64,000 bases of DNA from Calycina herbarum. Its lineage: Eukaryota > Ascomycota > Leotiomycetes > Helotiales > Pezizellaceae. The notes below the pieces were generated by a model that worked only from the letters and a program-made list of their open reading frames with translations, was not told the DNA's origin and ran no database searches. Every line of letters starts with the position of its first letter. Position 1 is the stretch's first letter. The DNA is taken from assembly GCA_001414485.1 (NCBI GenBank), contig LLEY01000036.1:62001-126000 (forward strand), read 5' to 3'. This document shows positions 25,509 through 35,283 of this stretch, piece after piece. A program made the translations under genes and the position numbers.

Positions 25509-27186
25509 TCACAAGTTAAAAACCAAGCTATTGTTATGAGCTCGATTCGAGTTCTGGAGAGTATGGGAAAGTTGAATGAATCTAATGAAGTAGCCTTAGA
25601 TAATTTGGCAAAATAAATATTCATTGTTTGAAACTTTCTTGCAACTCTTGTCATTTTTTCCGTTTAGTCCAGACGTATGGAAATCGATGATCAAAACTCT
25701 TGCAGTAAATGATGCATGCAAAGCGAAGTTCCATTTGTAAGTCATCGGGATGAAATTTAATGTACGCTTGGCAAGTTGGTACTGAACGTAGTTATGAAAA
25801 ATGACCATGTGCCGGGTGAAATTCCCAATTTTGTTACCATACGAGAGAAGAGATGATGTCGCTAGGTTGTTTGTCGCGTTTGGTACTATATGGAGGAAGA
25901 AATAGTCACACTGTGGTTGGGAAATGAGGGTCGGGAGTGTTGAGGTGATGCAAAAGAGTGGGAGTGAACCAGGAAGAGAGGAAAGGAAAAACCATGAAGG
26001 GAAGCAAAGGTGGAAAGCAATTTTAGGAGAGGAAAGCGTGTAGATCAAACTCAGCAATACTTGAAAATTCAATCTTGAACAAGATTTAATGGCGGGCGCA
26101 ATCCATGAATTTACCATCCCCGTCGCAATCTAATCAGAGGAACACAGTTTGGGCAAAGTACCCCACCAAAGTGATATTTCCGTGTCAAATGAAGTTTCAA
26201 AAACGTACAAAAAAGAAATATAATCAATCCCTGATTGTTATTATCAAAAAGTGAGAAATTTTGATTGGGGGTTACCCAGGTGCTCCCCTGAGAAGCCCAT
26301 GACAAATTCGCTTAAGCCAAGCAAAAAATCGAAGAAACCCATCCCCAAATAAAAAAAACCCCCTTCCAACACCAGAACCCTTCCCCAAAAAAACAAAAAA
26401 AGGTTCGGCTATTATCTCTCACTTGAGGGGGCTTACTCCTTATTAAATTTTTATATTTGACATTTCTCTCGGAAGCTTCTTTTGTGGATGTGGTGATGTA
26501 GTTGAGGTGGTTGGGCAGGTACTGAGAAGGAGGGGAGGAGCGACTCTGAAGTCTGGGGTTTTCGGATCACCTCGTAATTTTGGTGGGAGAGGCTCCCCGC
26601 GGGACGCCTTCTCTCTCTCCAGGGGAAGGCACCAATAAGATCGTACCTTCTCAAGTATTTGAGTTCGACCACCCTCGAGTAACTTTCATTGCTGAAGGTC
26701 TTCCATTGGAAATGGGAAATAAGAGATGACTGATTTCCTCTCTCTTACATCTGCCCTTTGTAAGTAATGTGCGAAAACTAGGAGGACAATGACATCCATT
26801 TTCCAAGAATGTTTAGAAGAATCCGCACAATAGTTGGAACCGTGTCAAAATCTAGGGAAATGGAAGGATGAGCTGTACGCAGAGAGGACCGTGGTTCTTA
26901 CTCCTCTGCCCTTTTCCAGATCTTCTAAATCCTGATGTAATATAGAAGGTCGCCCTTTTAACCGACGATGATGTTTGAAACCAAGGTCCGCTCTTTCCCA
27001 GTAGTTCTCAAAGGCTGTCCAAAACGCCCCTTTCCAACCCCATCTGCTTTCTTACACCCCTCCAACTTTCCCAACCCAACATCGTCATTCTTTCCAAACA
27101 TTTGTTTTATTATTGCATTTTACATTCGCTTTTGTTCTTCCTCCATACGATTTATAAACTCCAGCAAACTCTCAGAATTTACAACA
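25509..27186. other. Intergenic region, no supported gene
   Basis: The minus-strand frame 25596-26117 (173 residues) has no recognisable domain and poor composition. A-runs occur near 26349-26402. A second in-frame ATG for the following gene exists at 26968, but the sequence between 26968 and 27187 is pyrimidine-rich and looks like a leader rather than coding sequence. Confidence 0.4.
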
Positions 27187-27960
27187 ATGGGTCTTCCATT
27201 GTGGCAAGAGCCACCGAAAGAGGAGGAAAACGGGCAGGGATTTGTTATCAATGCAAGTACACTTTGCTCCACACGCTTACAGATTCAAGCTGACAATTTC
27301 AAGGAACCAGCTCGAAGAGCGACCCCATCTGCTTTTGTCCCCCTCCCTACTTTCCGACTTCAACCGCTGATCTCGAAACCAACAATTGTCTACCACGGTT
27401 CAGGGCACCTGGTAATTCGATCCCAGTCATTACTTCCGCAACACGGACCGATTATCCAACGGCTAAGCAATGTGTTTTGGGGGGTCTTTCAGCTTGGGAT
27501 TCGCACTGGAAACTTTCCACGAGTGGGGGTGCGAGCTGATAATTCACGTTATAAACTTGCTCTGCTACCCCGACACGCCCAATCTGCGAGGCCCTCACGT
27601 AACCCTGTGGACCACAACTTACGAAGACTAATTGTTCGAGCGTTGACCGAACTGTTAAAGGAGCTTTCTCGGATTGGGACCCACACTGGAAACTTTCTTG
27701 AGATGGCACTTGGGGACGCAAGCGAGAATACACGATATCGACTCATTATATCAAAGGATCGACCTGATCCAAACGAACCCGCGAGACTACATCAGCCAGG
27801 TGATGGTCCCCAAGATTTACCAAATTCGTCGGCCGTAAACGATATTAACGATGAAACTCCTTCTGACATCGAAACCGAAGTCGACACTTCTTCCACGGGA
27901 ACTCCAGACACGGGCGACGAGGAGGGTTCAGAGTTGAGCGGATGGAGAAATACATTATGA
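27187..27960 (+). CDS. Unknown protein with an internal duplicated motif
   Basis: Starting at the ATG in ACAACAATGGGTCTTCC, the frame gives 257 residues. An upstream in-frame ATG at 26968 would add 73 residues of poor, pyrimidine-encoded composition. Two copies of a motif are visible. The first (FWGVFQLGIRTGNF, then NSRYKLALLP) is encoded near 27475-27570. The second (LLKELSRIGTHTGNF, then NTRYRLIIS) is encoded near 27650-27755. The C-terminus is acidic and Ser/Thr-rich (NDINDETPSDIETEVDTSS). I recognise no family. It lies at the left edge of the phase-1 intron gene island but is itself intronless. Confidence 0.6.
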   Translation: MGLPLWQEPPKEEENGQGFVINASTLCSTRLQIQADNFKEPARRATPSAFVPLPTFRLQPLISKPTIVYHGSGHLVIRSQSLLPQHGPIIQRLSNVFWGVFQLGIRTGNFPRVGVRADNSRYKLALLPRHAQSARPSRNPVDHNLRRLIVRALTELLKELSRIGTHTGNFLEMALGDASENTRYRLIISKDRPDPNEPARLHQPGDGPQDLPNSSAVNDINDETPSDIETEVDTSSTGTPDTGDEEGSELSGWRNTL

Positions 27961-28668
27961 AGGATATGATACAGATGATATATAGTGGAGTGTATAGTCC
28001 TGAGGGTGTTGTTCAAAGGGCCATCACGGGTCTACAGGCTCAAAACTGTGGACGGGGATTGGATGAATTTCCAACAGCTAGAAAAAATATTTTGTAGTAA
28101 GCATACTCGTAGCGCAATGCAAGAACTTCAATTTATAAATGTTTTGAGCATTCGGAGAAGAGATATAAGCTAGCATGATAGAAATGTCATTTCTCGAGTG
28201 CCTCGCGGTGGACATTAAAAATGGGAATAATTACAGTACCCAAAACACCTGGGTTAATAGTCAAAATTTTTTCCAAGTGCGTAGGAGAATTTACTTCAAT
28301 TGCCCTAGAAATTTAGGATAACGAAGGCTCAAGTATCTACTTCTACTTTTAAATATCCATTGAGAGAGTGCTAGGCTCAAAAGGGCGCTACACAATTGGC
28401 CATTCACCGTGACCTTACTCCCCCACAACCCTTAGCGAGAGTGCTGCCCCTTTTGGCAGTCAATCAGGTTTTCTTCTTTCAATCTCCAATTCACCACAGA
28501 ATGTCGCCAATGAATGAGCAATCACCTATTCACACTTACCCATTCCTCAGCTATAAAACTTGCCAAGACATTTCCATTATTGACATCCTCAATTCAGAGT
28601 CTAGAACTTCATCTCAAACGTCACTTCGCTTCACGGCATAACTCTAAACCAAACATTTCTACATCAGC
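27961..28668 (+). promoter_or_regulatory. Upstream region of island gene A, related to that of island gene B
   Basis: Several blocks recur in the same order here and upstream of the next paralogue (about 30440-30727). They are TTCACCGTGAC followed by TT and CTCCC (28404-28422 and 30442-30460), TTAGCGAG-x-GTG, CCAATTCACC, AATGAGCAATC, TGCCAAGAC, and TCAGCATGTCT at the start codon. TATAAAAC at 28552 is a possible TATA-like element. The shared blocks indicate duplication of gene plus promoter. Confidence 0.6.
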
Positions 28669-29952
28669 ATGTCTGGTTTATTCAACAATAACATTCCTCC
28701 TGGAGGTGGAGCTCGTACGTCTTTTGTTCTTGTCTTTACGGTTGACTTCTTTGGGGTGTAGGTTTCTTGAGTATGTTTGCTGACCTGATGTAGCCAGCAA
28801 TTCTCAACTCGGTGGTATCAATGGTGGCATCAGCTCTCGCGGTATCAATTCTGGCGGTATCATTTCTGGTGGTAAGGCTGAGGTCCTCGCTAGGGTTTAC
28901 AATATCTTGGAGAAATTGTGTTCCTCAATAATCAGTGCTGACAATTCTTTAGATAACCATGTTGTTGGTAAGTGTAACATCCTCTCCCTGTGATATCCAC
29001 TGTCATTCGTTGAAGAGAATATGTGAAGGCTACGGGCTGATATCTCTATAGGCAATATTTCCGGTTTTGTCGCATTCGCATGTGGGTTTACTCTGATAAT
29101 CGTTGAACACGAGATCTTCGAATGCGATTGATTCCCCCAACCCAAAGGACCAAAGAGTAAAAGCAAGTTCTGATACCTCGATAGACTATCCTAAGTCGCA
29201 CAATCAACTAGGCTTGCAATTAGGCATTAATCCAAGCCGCCAATAGAGTATTTCAATTGGAGGTAGGGGAATATCACAAATTGTTCTTCTGCCAGGTTCT
29301 CAGCCAGGCATTCAATACTTCACTGCACCAAATGGATTGACTGGCCAACGTCAGCTTGTTTTCAGAATTGGTTCTGCAGGTGGTTAGTTACCCTTCACTC
29401 CCCGTAAACCTTATATCAGACGCCAAATTTGGTAACCAAAAAACAGTATTTGAACAAGTAGTTACTATCAAGGATTGGAATGACGAAAACGCTCAAGCAG
29501 ATATAATTCCGAATTCCAGTCTATTTACAAATAGCCCTTGACGGGAAACCTAATTTATTTACAGACATTGGCAATATCTCCGGCGCACTTACTTCATTTG
29601 ACACTCCCGAACTGACTGGTAAGTGACTTTTCTTATTAACTTTCGTAATCAGACAAGCCATGGTTTCTAACAAAGACAATAAATAGACATTCAACTCCTT
29701 AACTGCGCACAATCATTCTTCGACAAATACATGGAGCGATTCCTACCTCACCGCCGACTTCGCATCAAATACGCCCGAGAGAGTCGTGAAGTTCTCAAAT
29801 CTATGATCAATGCACCACCTGATGCTCGCCGAAATGTTGAGAAATGCGAGGCCATGGGAGAGAAGAGCATTGAGACACTTAGCAAGATTGAGGCCATCAA
29901 GGCTATTTTGGCTGATGTTCATGCCTGGGAGATCGAGGAAGAGGATCATTGA
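28669..29952 (+). CDS. Island gene A: multi-exon protein with all introns in phase 1, unknown function
   Basis: Modelled exons are 28669-28714, 28794-28871, 28953-28967 (15 nt), 29052-29081, 29296-29382, 29447-29518, 29565-29618 and 29687-29952. They total 648 nt and encode 215 residues. Each junction falls after the first base of a codon, so internal exons are symmetric and can be skipped without frame loss. Donors are mostly GTAAGT/GTACGT; GTGGGT at 29082 and GTCTAT at 29519 are weak, so exons 4 and 6 are the least certain. The N-terminus is Gly/Ile/Asn-rich (GGINGGISSRGINSGGIISG). Exons 4 and 7 both encode a GNISG core. The last exon encodes a charged helical domain (RRLRIKYARESREVL...EIEEEDH). 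No signal peptide or known domain was seen. It is a paralogue of the next gene by start region and promoter. Confidence 0.6.
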
Positions 29953-30727
29953 GGTCTGATTTGAGGTCTTAGCATCACATTGGAAGGGAAGTTCTTTGGG
30001 TACACTCATCTAAAGAGTCATTTCACCGTGGCATATACGGTGTCAGAGTCCATAGGAATGATGCTAGGCTTTTGGTGTTTTTCAGCGATTATCAAGCAGA
30101 AAGAGTAGTAAAGGACCTTCAGAACCTTCAGAATAGGTAGTAATCAAATACTAATTCCTGAATACCAGAAACTATGAATTTTAAGAGCCACCTCATTGAT
30201 TTGTGAAGACTCGCTTTTCCTATTACTCTGCCTAGTCTGGGGCAACTATATATTCCCATTATTTCTAAATGTTTTTAATTAGTATTTTCAATGATCCACT
30301 GTTCAGATTTACAACTCTTCATCTATGTGTTCCCTGGGAAATCCTCTCTACAGACTGAGTGTTATGGTAAGAAGACATACATGAGAAGAAGGAAGTTTTA
30401 GAGTAGTAGCATCTCAGGTGTACACTATGCAATAGGCTGTTCACCGTGACTTTGCTCCCTTTCTTTTAGCGAGGGTGTTTTTCAGTGTCCAATTCACCTT
30501 GTGAAGGTGCTATCACAAATGAGCAATCGCATCTTCACTATCTTCTCCAGGTATACAAGGTGGGAACCATGCCAAGACTTTTGATTCTTCACATCTACAT
30601 CTACAACTCATCTCCTCCTTCTGTCCGCACGGACATTTCTTGACAGCCTCAGGTAGGACTGTTGCATTCTACCTTCTGTCTCTCTTCCCAACCCAACACA
30701 AGACAACTGAGCCAACTCCACCTCAGC
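29953..30727 (+). promoter_or_regulatory. Upstream region of island gene B
   Basis: It carries the block order shared with the promoter of gene A, beginning TTCACCGTGAC at about 30442. A small hairpin, CACCGT...ACGGTG, lies near 30026-30044 just after gene A. No gene is supported. Confidence 0.5.
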
Positions 30728-32265
30728 ATGTCTGATTACTTGGATTACATTCCTCTTGATGGAGGTGGCAAAAAGAATCCTTGTACTTGCTGCCACAGTC
30801 CTGGTGGTAGCACTAACTGTAAGTCTCTCATTCTTTGAACTCAATGCCTTTGGGTGAGTGGTCTTATGAGTATGAATGCTGACATTCCTTTGAAGCTTGT
30901 ACTTCAGCTGCTTGTCCTCATGATTGCAGTAGGTCTGAGGTTGGTGGATGTAAGTCTTTTGTTCTTGTTCTTGCCTTTGAGCTCAATTTCATAAAAGAAA
31001 TCTCTCTCTCGATTATGCGAATTCTGACTTCATTTTGTAGTTGATGATGCAGCTAGTAGTCAAGTTAAGAATTCTGACAGTAAGTATTCTATTCGCATCT
31101 TTGAGCTGTCTCAATAACCTCCAATCTACTGGCATCTATGCCTGTATGCTGACTCGTTCATAAGATGGCAATATATGTCCCTTCTGTGAAGTTGACATGG
31201 GGGGCATTTTGGATATCAACCGCCATGTTTGTGGTATGTACTGTTTTATTGTCTTGGAGATAGTGCTTTCAGGGTTTCGAGGATCTTCCAAGTGCTAAAT
31301 TTTCCACAGATTTCAGTTCGTATGAATATCCTTTTGGTCCTTTCCACCATGGTGGTAAGTCGTTGTCCCTTACACAACCTCCTTAAACCGAGAAAAGGCT
31401 AGGGATATCTGAATGCTTACCTTGTCTTAGATAATCCCAAAAATCGTAACGAGGTTCGTCGTAAGTGCAATATCCACTCATGCAATCTTCTTTAAAAGGC
31501 CTTCCTCACATGATGACAGAGTGTGGAAAAACGAATTCTAACGTTTCAGCAGCAAATGGTCATCCAATGGAAGCTGCCTTGAATGATTCACCAATTGAAC
31601 GAAACCACCACCAAATGGAAAATGATTATTCACCCCCTGATGGTTAGCTACCCTTCCCCATTTCTATTTAAGAAACCTACCAGCATGCACTAATTTTAAA
31701 AAGCAGTCCTTGATGACACACAGAAAGTTGAGAATATGATGGGTGGAAAAGAACTCAAACACCGTATAATTCAATCCTTTTCCAACTTTGGCCAAAAGAC
31801 TAAGGTAGCTAGCTAACCCAGAAATAGAAGTTGAAGAAGCCGTTACCAATTACAATCACAAATATCCTCCACCTGAACCACCCAGTAAGTTCCCTCCCTT
31901 CTATTTTCATGAATGAAAATGTACATCGCTAACCTAGCGAGGAAATAGCCATGGAAACTCCCAACAATATCGACTTCAGATCCCGCATCGAGAAGCTCAA
32001 GCATGAACACCTCCTCCGCGCCGAACGCGCCGCAAGCTATCGCCACGATTTCGAATCCAAGGGCAAAGCAACTAGTTCTGAGACTCTGAAGCTAGAGCTG
32101 CTAGAGGCTAGGAACCGTCGGAACGGATACTGGATTTACGAAATGGAGGATTTGGAGTGGAATATGAATAACGGCATGGACAAGCAAAAGCAGGATTCAT
32201 TCTTGAATACCCTCGTGGATCTTCTTCGACAGTACGAGGATACGGAGATGCTAGAGAACAAGTAG
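30728..32265 (+). CDS. Island gene B: ten-exon Cys/His-rich protein, all introns in phase 1
   Basis: Exons are 30728-30818, 30896-30949, 31041-31079, 31165-31233, 31310-31354, 31431-31460, 31520-31642, 31704-31763, 31822-31884 and 31949-32265. They total 891 nt and encode 296 residues. All nine introns are GT-AG, 58-91 bp, and interrupt after the first base of a codon. Exon 6 is only 30 nt. Exon 8 has a NAGNAG acceptor (AAGCAG), so it may vary by one codon. The first 85 residues are Cys/His-rich: NPCTCCH, then CTSAACPHDC, then CPFCEVDMGGILDINRHVC. The last resembles a C2HC zinc-binding pattern without matching a family exactly. The last exon encodes a charged helical segment (RIEKLKHEHLLRAERAASYR...LEWNMNNG). 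It starts ATGTCTG like gene A. The family is unknown. Confidence 0.65.
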
Positions 32266-33204
32266 GAGGAGTCGAATGGTTCTTCTTGAATGCCGGGGTT
32301 TTGGGTTTCCTTACCATACCGAAAGGATGATTCTTTGAGTTACTGGTCTACGAGTCTGGGCAACGAAAGGATTTCGCGAGGGTACGTTTGGCGTCATAGT
32401 CCGTTGGATTGATGCTAAGATATGGAGACTTCCTGGAGGAATTTACCTTCTAGGAAAAGTTAAGGAACAGTATCGTGAGTGGGTTTCTTCCACAGAAATC
32501 CCCTCTGGGGTAAGGTACCAGTGCATCTTCAGAATAGTAATTTACTTAAATCTGAATACTATTTCCGTGGTTCACAGATTATTGATTGTGACTAAACTTC
32601 GACTCTTCAAGTAGGTAGTTCGTTTAAATTGTCTAAACCTTCAAGTTCGCAGGTCGCGATACTTTTCATCCACCAATCTTCTGGAAAGATTTTCTTTATT
32701 TCTCACAATGGAACTTGAGGTAAAACACTTGGGAAATTTTGTCGAACTATGGTCTTGTGGGCTAGGATATTTGATTTCGTTTGGGACAAGTTGTAGTCAA
32801 GTAGCCATTCAGTAATGCAATGAGTTCTTTTTATATGTAATGCACTTATAGAGAATATGGAAAGCTCGATGGGGAGCCTTGGCACATGAAATTTCTCCTG
32901 CAAATACATATGCATTTTCAACTACAATTTCATGTTGGCAACGTGCGAAGCCTAATTGAATGGAAAACAGAAAATGAACAGTTCAAAGGTCACGTGACGG
33001 TATCCATTATCAACAAACGTCAATTCACCAACTGTAATATTTCTGCCTACATAAACCTTCAATCTCTCCATCTTACAAGGGCCTTTCCCATGCCAACCAC
33101 TTCATCAAATTTTGTTGCTTTTGTTTCTCAAAAACACCCACAGCCAAAATAACCAAGAAATAATACAGTCCAAAGCAACTACCCATCGAGAATCCTACTT
33201 CAAA
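32266..33204. other. Intergenic region between island genes B and C
   Basis: No gene is supported. The frame 32886-33152 lacks any motif. The promoter blocks shared by genes A and B are not evident here. Confidence 0.4.
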
Positions 33205-34020
33205 ATGCCCGCGCCGAACAACACTCCCCAGTCTGGAAGCAACCCTGTGAACCAAATACCTCCTGCTCCAGTATGGGGTGGCCCCATTCAAGAGCCAAGC
33301 GCTATTCCTCCACCAGAGGATAAACCAGAGGATAAACCAGAGAGTAAACCAAAGAGTAAACCAGTCCATCCAACCATCCCGGTTCTCGTATGGCGCGTCC
33401 TGTGTATGAGAGTCCCTGGTCAAGTTGGTAAGTCATCACCTACAGCTCAAAGCCAAAAACTAAACTGGAACAAGTATACTAACACACCCAAGAACCTCTC
33501 CCAGAGAAGGAGAAATCAAATATCCAATACTACCTCGGCCACTACCGCCCTGGAACCACCGAATACGATGCTCTTCGAGGAAACCAAGGCGCAGCCGAAT
33601 GTATGCACAACCACCTCTCCCCCAGAGTCTCTCTCACACGCGATAACTAACCGAATACCAGTCCTTATGCAAGCCTCTCTACATTTTTGCGACGATCTCG
33701 ACTCGAAAGATTACGCCGAATACAAAAAAGCAAGACAAGCAGCCTTTTCCGAATTCACTCTCGAACTAATGAGCCAACTCATCAGCAAGGAAAAGAGTAA
33801 TCACTCGGAGTTCATTGAAAAGAGCAAAAAGCGTCGCAAGGAAATTGAGGAATGGAGCGAGGAATCCCCAGAGTATGCTAAGCGAGAGGAACTCTTGGAG
33901 GACTTAGATAGGTCGGTTGATAAAGAGACTTCTTTGCTTGAGGGAATTGTATTTCAGGGCGGGAGACTTAGGAAGGATATTATGGCTGCGGCGAGGAAGA
34001 GACGTTCACGTCGAGCATAG
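33205..34020 (+). CDS. Island gene C: Pro-rich N-terminus, helical C-terminus, phase-1 introns
   Basis: Exons are 33205-33427, 33493-33600 and 33662-34020, giving 229 residues. Intron 1 is GTAAGT...CCAAG with an ACTAAC site. Intron 2 is GTATGC...ACCAG with an ATAACTAACC branch site. Both are in phase 1. An unspliced frame also runs through the locus to the same stop, but the splice signals are strong and the spliced middle exon is more protein-like (KSNIQYYLGHYRPGTTEYDA). The N-terminus has tandem PEDKPEDKPESKPKSKP repeats. The C-terminus is a long charged helix (RKEIEEWSEESPEYAKREEL) ending in a basic tail (AARKRRSRRA). No family was recognised. It has the same general layout as genes A and B: low-complexity front, helical charged back. 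Confidence 0.65.
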   Translation: MPAPNNTPQSGSNPVNQIPPAPVWGGPIQEPSAIPPPEDKPEDKPESKPKSKPVHPTIPVLVWRVLCMRVPGQVGKSSPTAQSQKLNWNKYTNTPKNLSQRRRNQISNTTSATTALEPPNTMLFEETKAQPNVCTTTSPPESLSHAITNRIPVLMQASLHFCDDLDSKDYAEYKKARQAAFSEFTLELMSQLISKEKSNHSEFIEKSKKRRKEIEEWSEESPEYAKREELLEDLDRSVDKETSLLEGIVFQGGRLRKDIMAAARKRRSRRA

Positions 34021-34287
34021 AACCTTTCACGGAGATTCAAGTAGGGGATTTATGTTGGTAGTACCTCTTCGGTAGATAAGTAAAAAACCGAGACTCTCAA
34101 AATCGCGCTCTTGTAATGCCTATGAAATTTAATTCTCCACGATATCCGAGCCACTTCTCTCGTCTAAATTCCACAGCTCTTTCAACTGGTAAAACCATGT
34201 GTATCCGGAGGTCGTAGTACTATAGATATGAGGCGATTTCTTAGCATAAAGGCTGCTTAGAAGAACGTACGATGATGAAAATTAAGC
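34021..34287. other. 3' flank of island gene C
   Basis: No gene is supported between the stop codon of island gene C and the right palindrome array. Confidence 0.35.
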
Positions 34288-34531
34288 TTCTTCTAGGTCA
34301 CCTACTAATAGCACTGAGTGGGAACATTGTCTCGACTATTTGTAGGTAACCTACAAATAGCTCAAATCTTTTACAAGATAGTGCTATCGGCAGCCAACCT
34401 TAAAATAACTTTACTTTTATACACGATATTTTTACAAGATAGTTATCAGTAGGTACTCTACAAATAGCTTGACTTTTTTTACAACATAAGTTTACAAGAT
34501 AGGTTATTAGTTGATTACCTACCAATAGCAG
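34288..34531. repeat. Array of short palindromes (right array), same family as the 25.2-kb array
   Basis: Palindromic cores occur near 34290, 34336, 34380, 34441 and 34504. The one at 34336-34360 is a perfect 25-bp palindrome with 12-bp arms (CTATTTGTAGGT) around a single A. The others read TAGGTCACCTACTAATAG, GTAGGTACTCTACAAATAG and GATTACCTACCAATAG or similar. Between them a second motif, TTTTTACAAGATAG or close variants, recurs. Together with the array at 25.2-25.5 kb they bracket the gene island. Confidence 0.7.
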
Positions 34532-35283
34532 CCATTAGTATAAAAGCCCAGTCTCTTTCTAGAATTCCGGTATCTCCAAGCACTATTATCCGTTATACTG
34601 ACCACATACAGGCATTAAAAGAATGATCTATATATATCACAATGAGAGCATATGACCCTCTAGGCAAAGCTTTGTATTAATGCATGTTTCACAGTTGAGT
34701 TATACCACAGGGGAGATAATCATGGAAACGGCGAATTTATAAAAGAGCGCCTGTTGCTACACACTTCCCAAGGCTTTCTTTACACTTCTATAAAATTTCC
34801 CTTTGATTTTCCAAATCAGGAGCTTTCCAGATTATTTCATCTTGCCACCCCTTTATTGGAAAGCCTTCTTCCTGTTCTCAGCATTAAAAAACAGTGCGTT
34901 CTCTTGAGTGCTGAGAACATGGTGCTGTAGTGTTGTAGTACCAAGGGGAGATTTCATGTTAAGCGAATGGCGGGGCTGAGTTGCTTTACAAATACACTCG
35001 TAACCCGTTAGAATGCACAAATCACGATGCGAGTCTAATCCCTCTGAGCTCTAGTACAATATATTTTAGCCGCAATGGCAAGCAATTTTATTGCTAGGGT
35101 GGTTGATATCCTAGCTATGTAATTGGCCAGTAATAAATTCCCAGTTTTCAGCTCCCAGCCACCATTGCAACCCTCTTTCCTAGATTGCTCACTTCTCAAT
35201 ATTTTGCTCTCTCGGTACCCATCGGACTTTTGGTCACTTCCAACTCTTCATTCCTCACCCCCATCCTACTCAATTTAAGTACG
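34532..35283. other. Intergenic region upstream of the membrane protein gene
   Basis: No gene is supported. The open frame of the following gene extends upstream to about 35185, but no ATG precedes 35284 in that frame. Confidence 0.4.
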
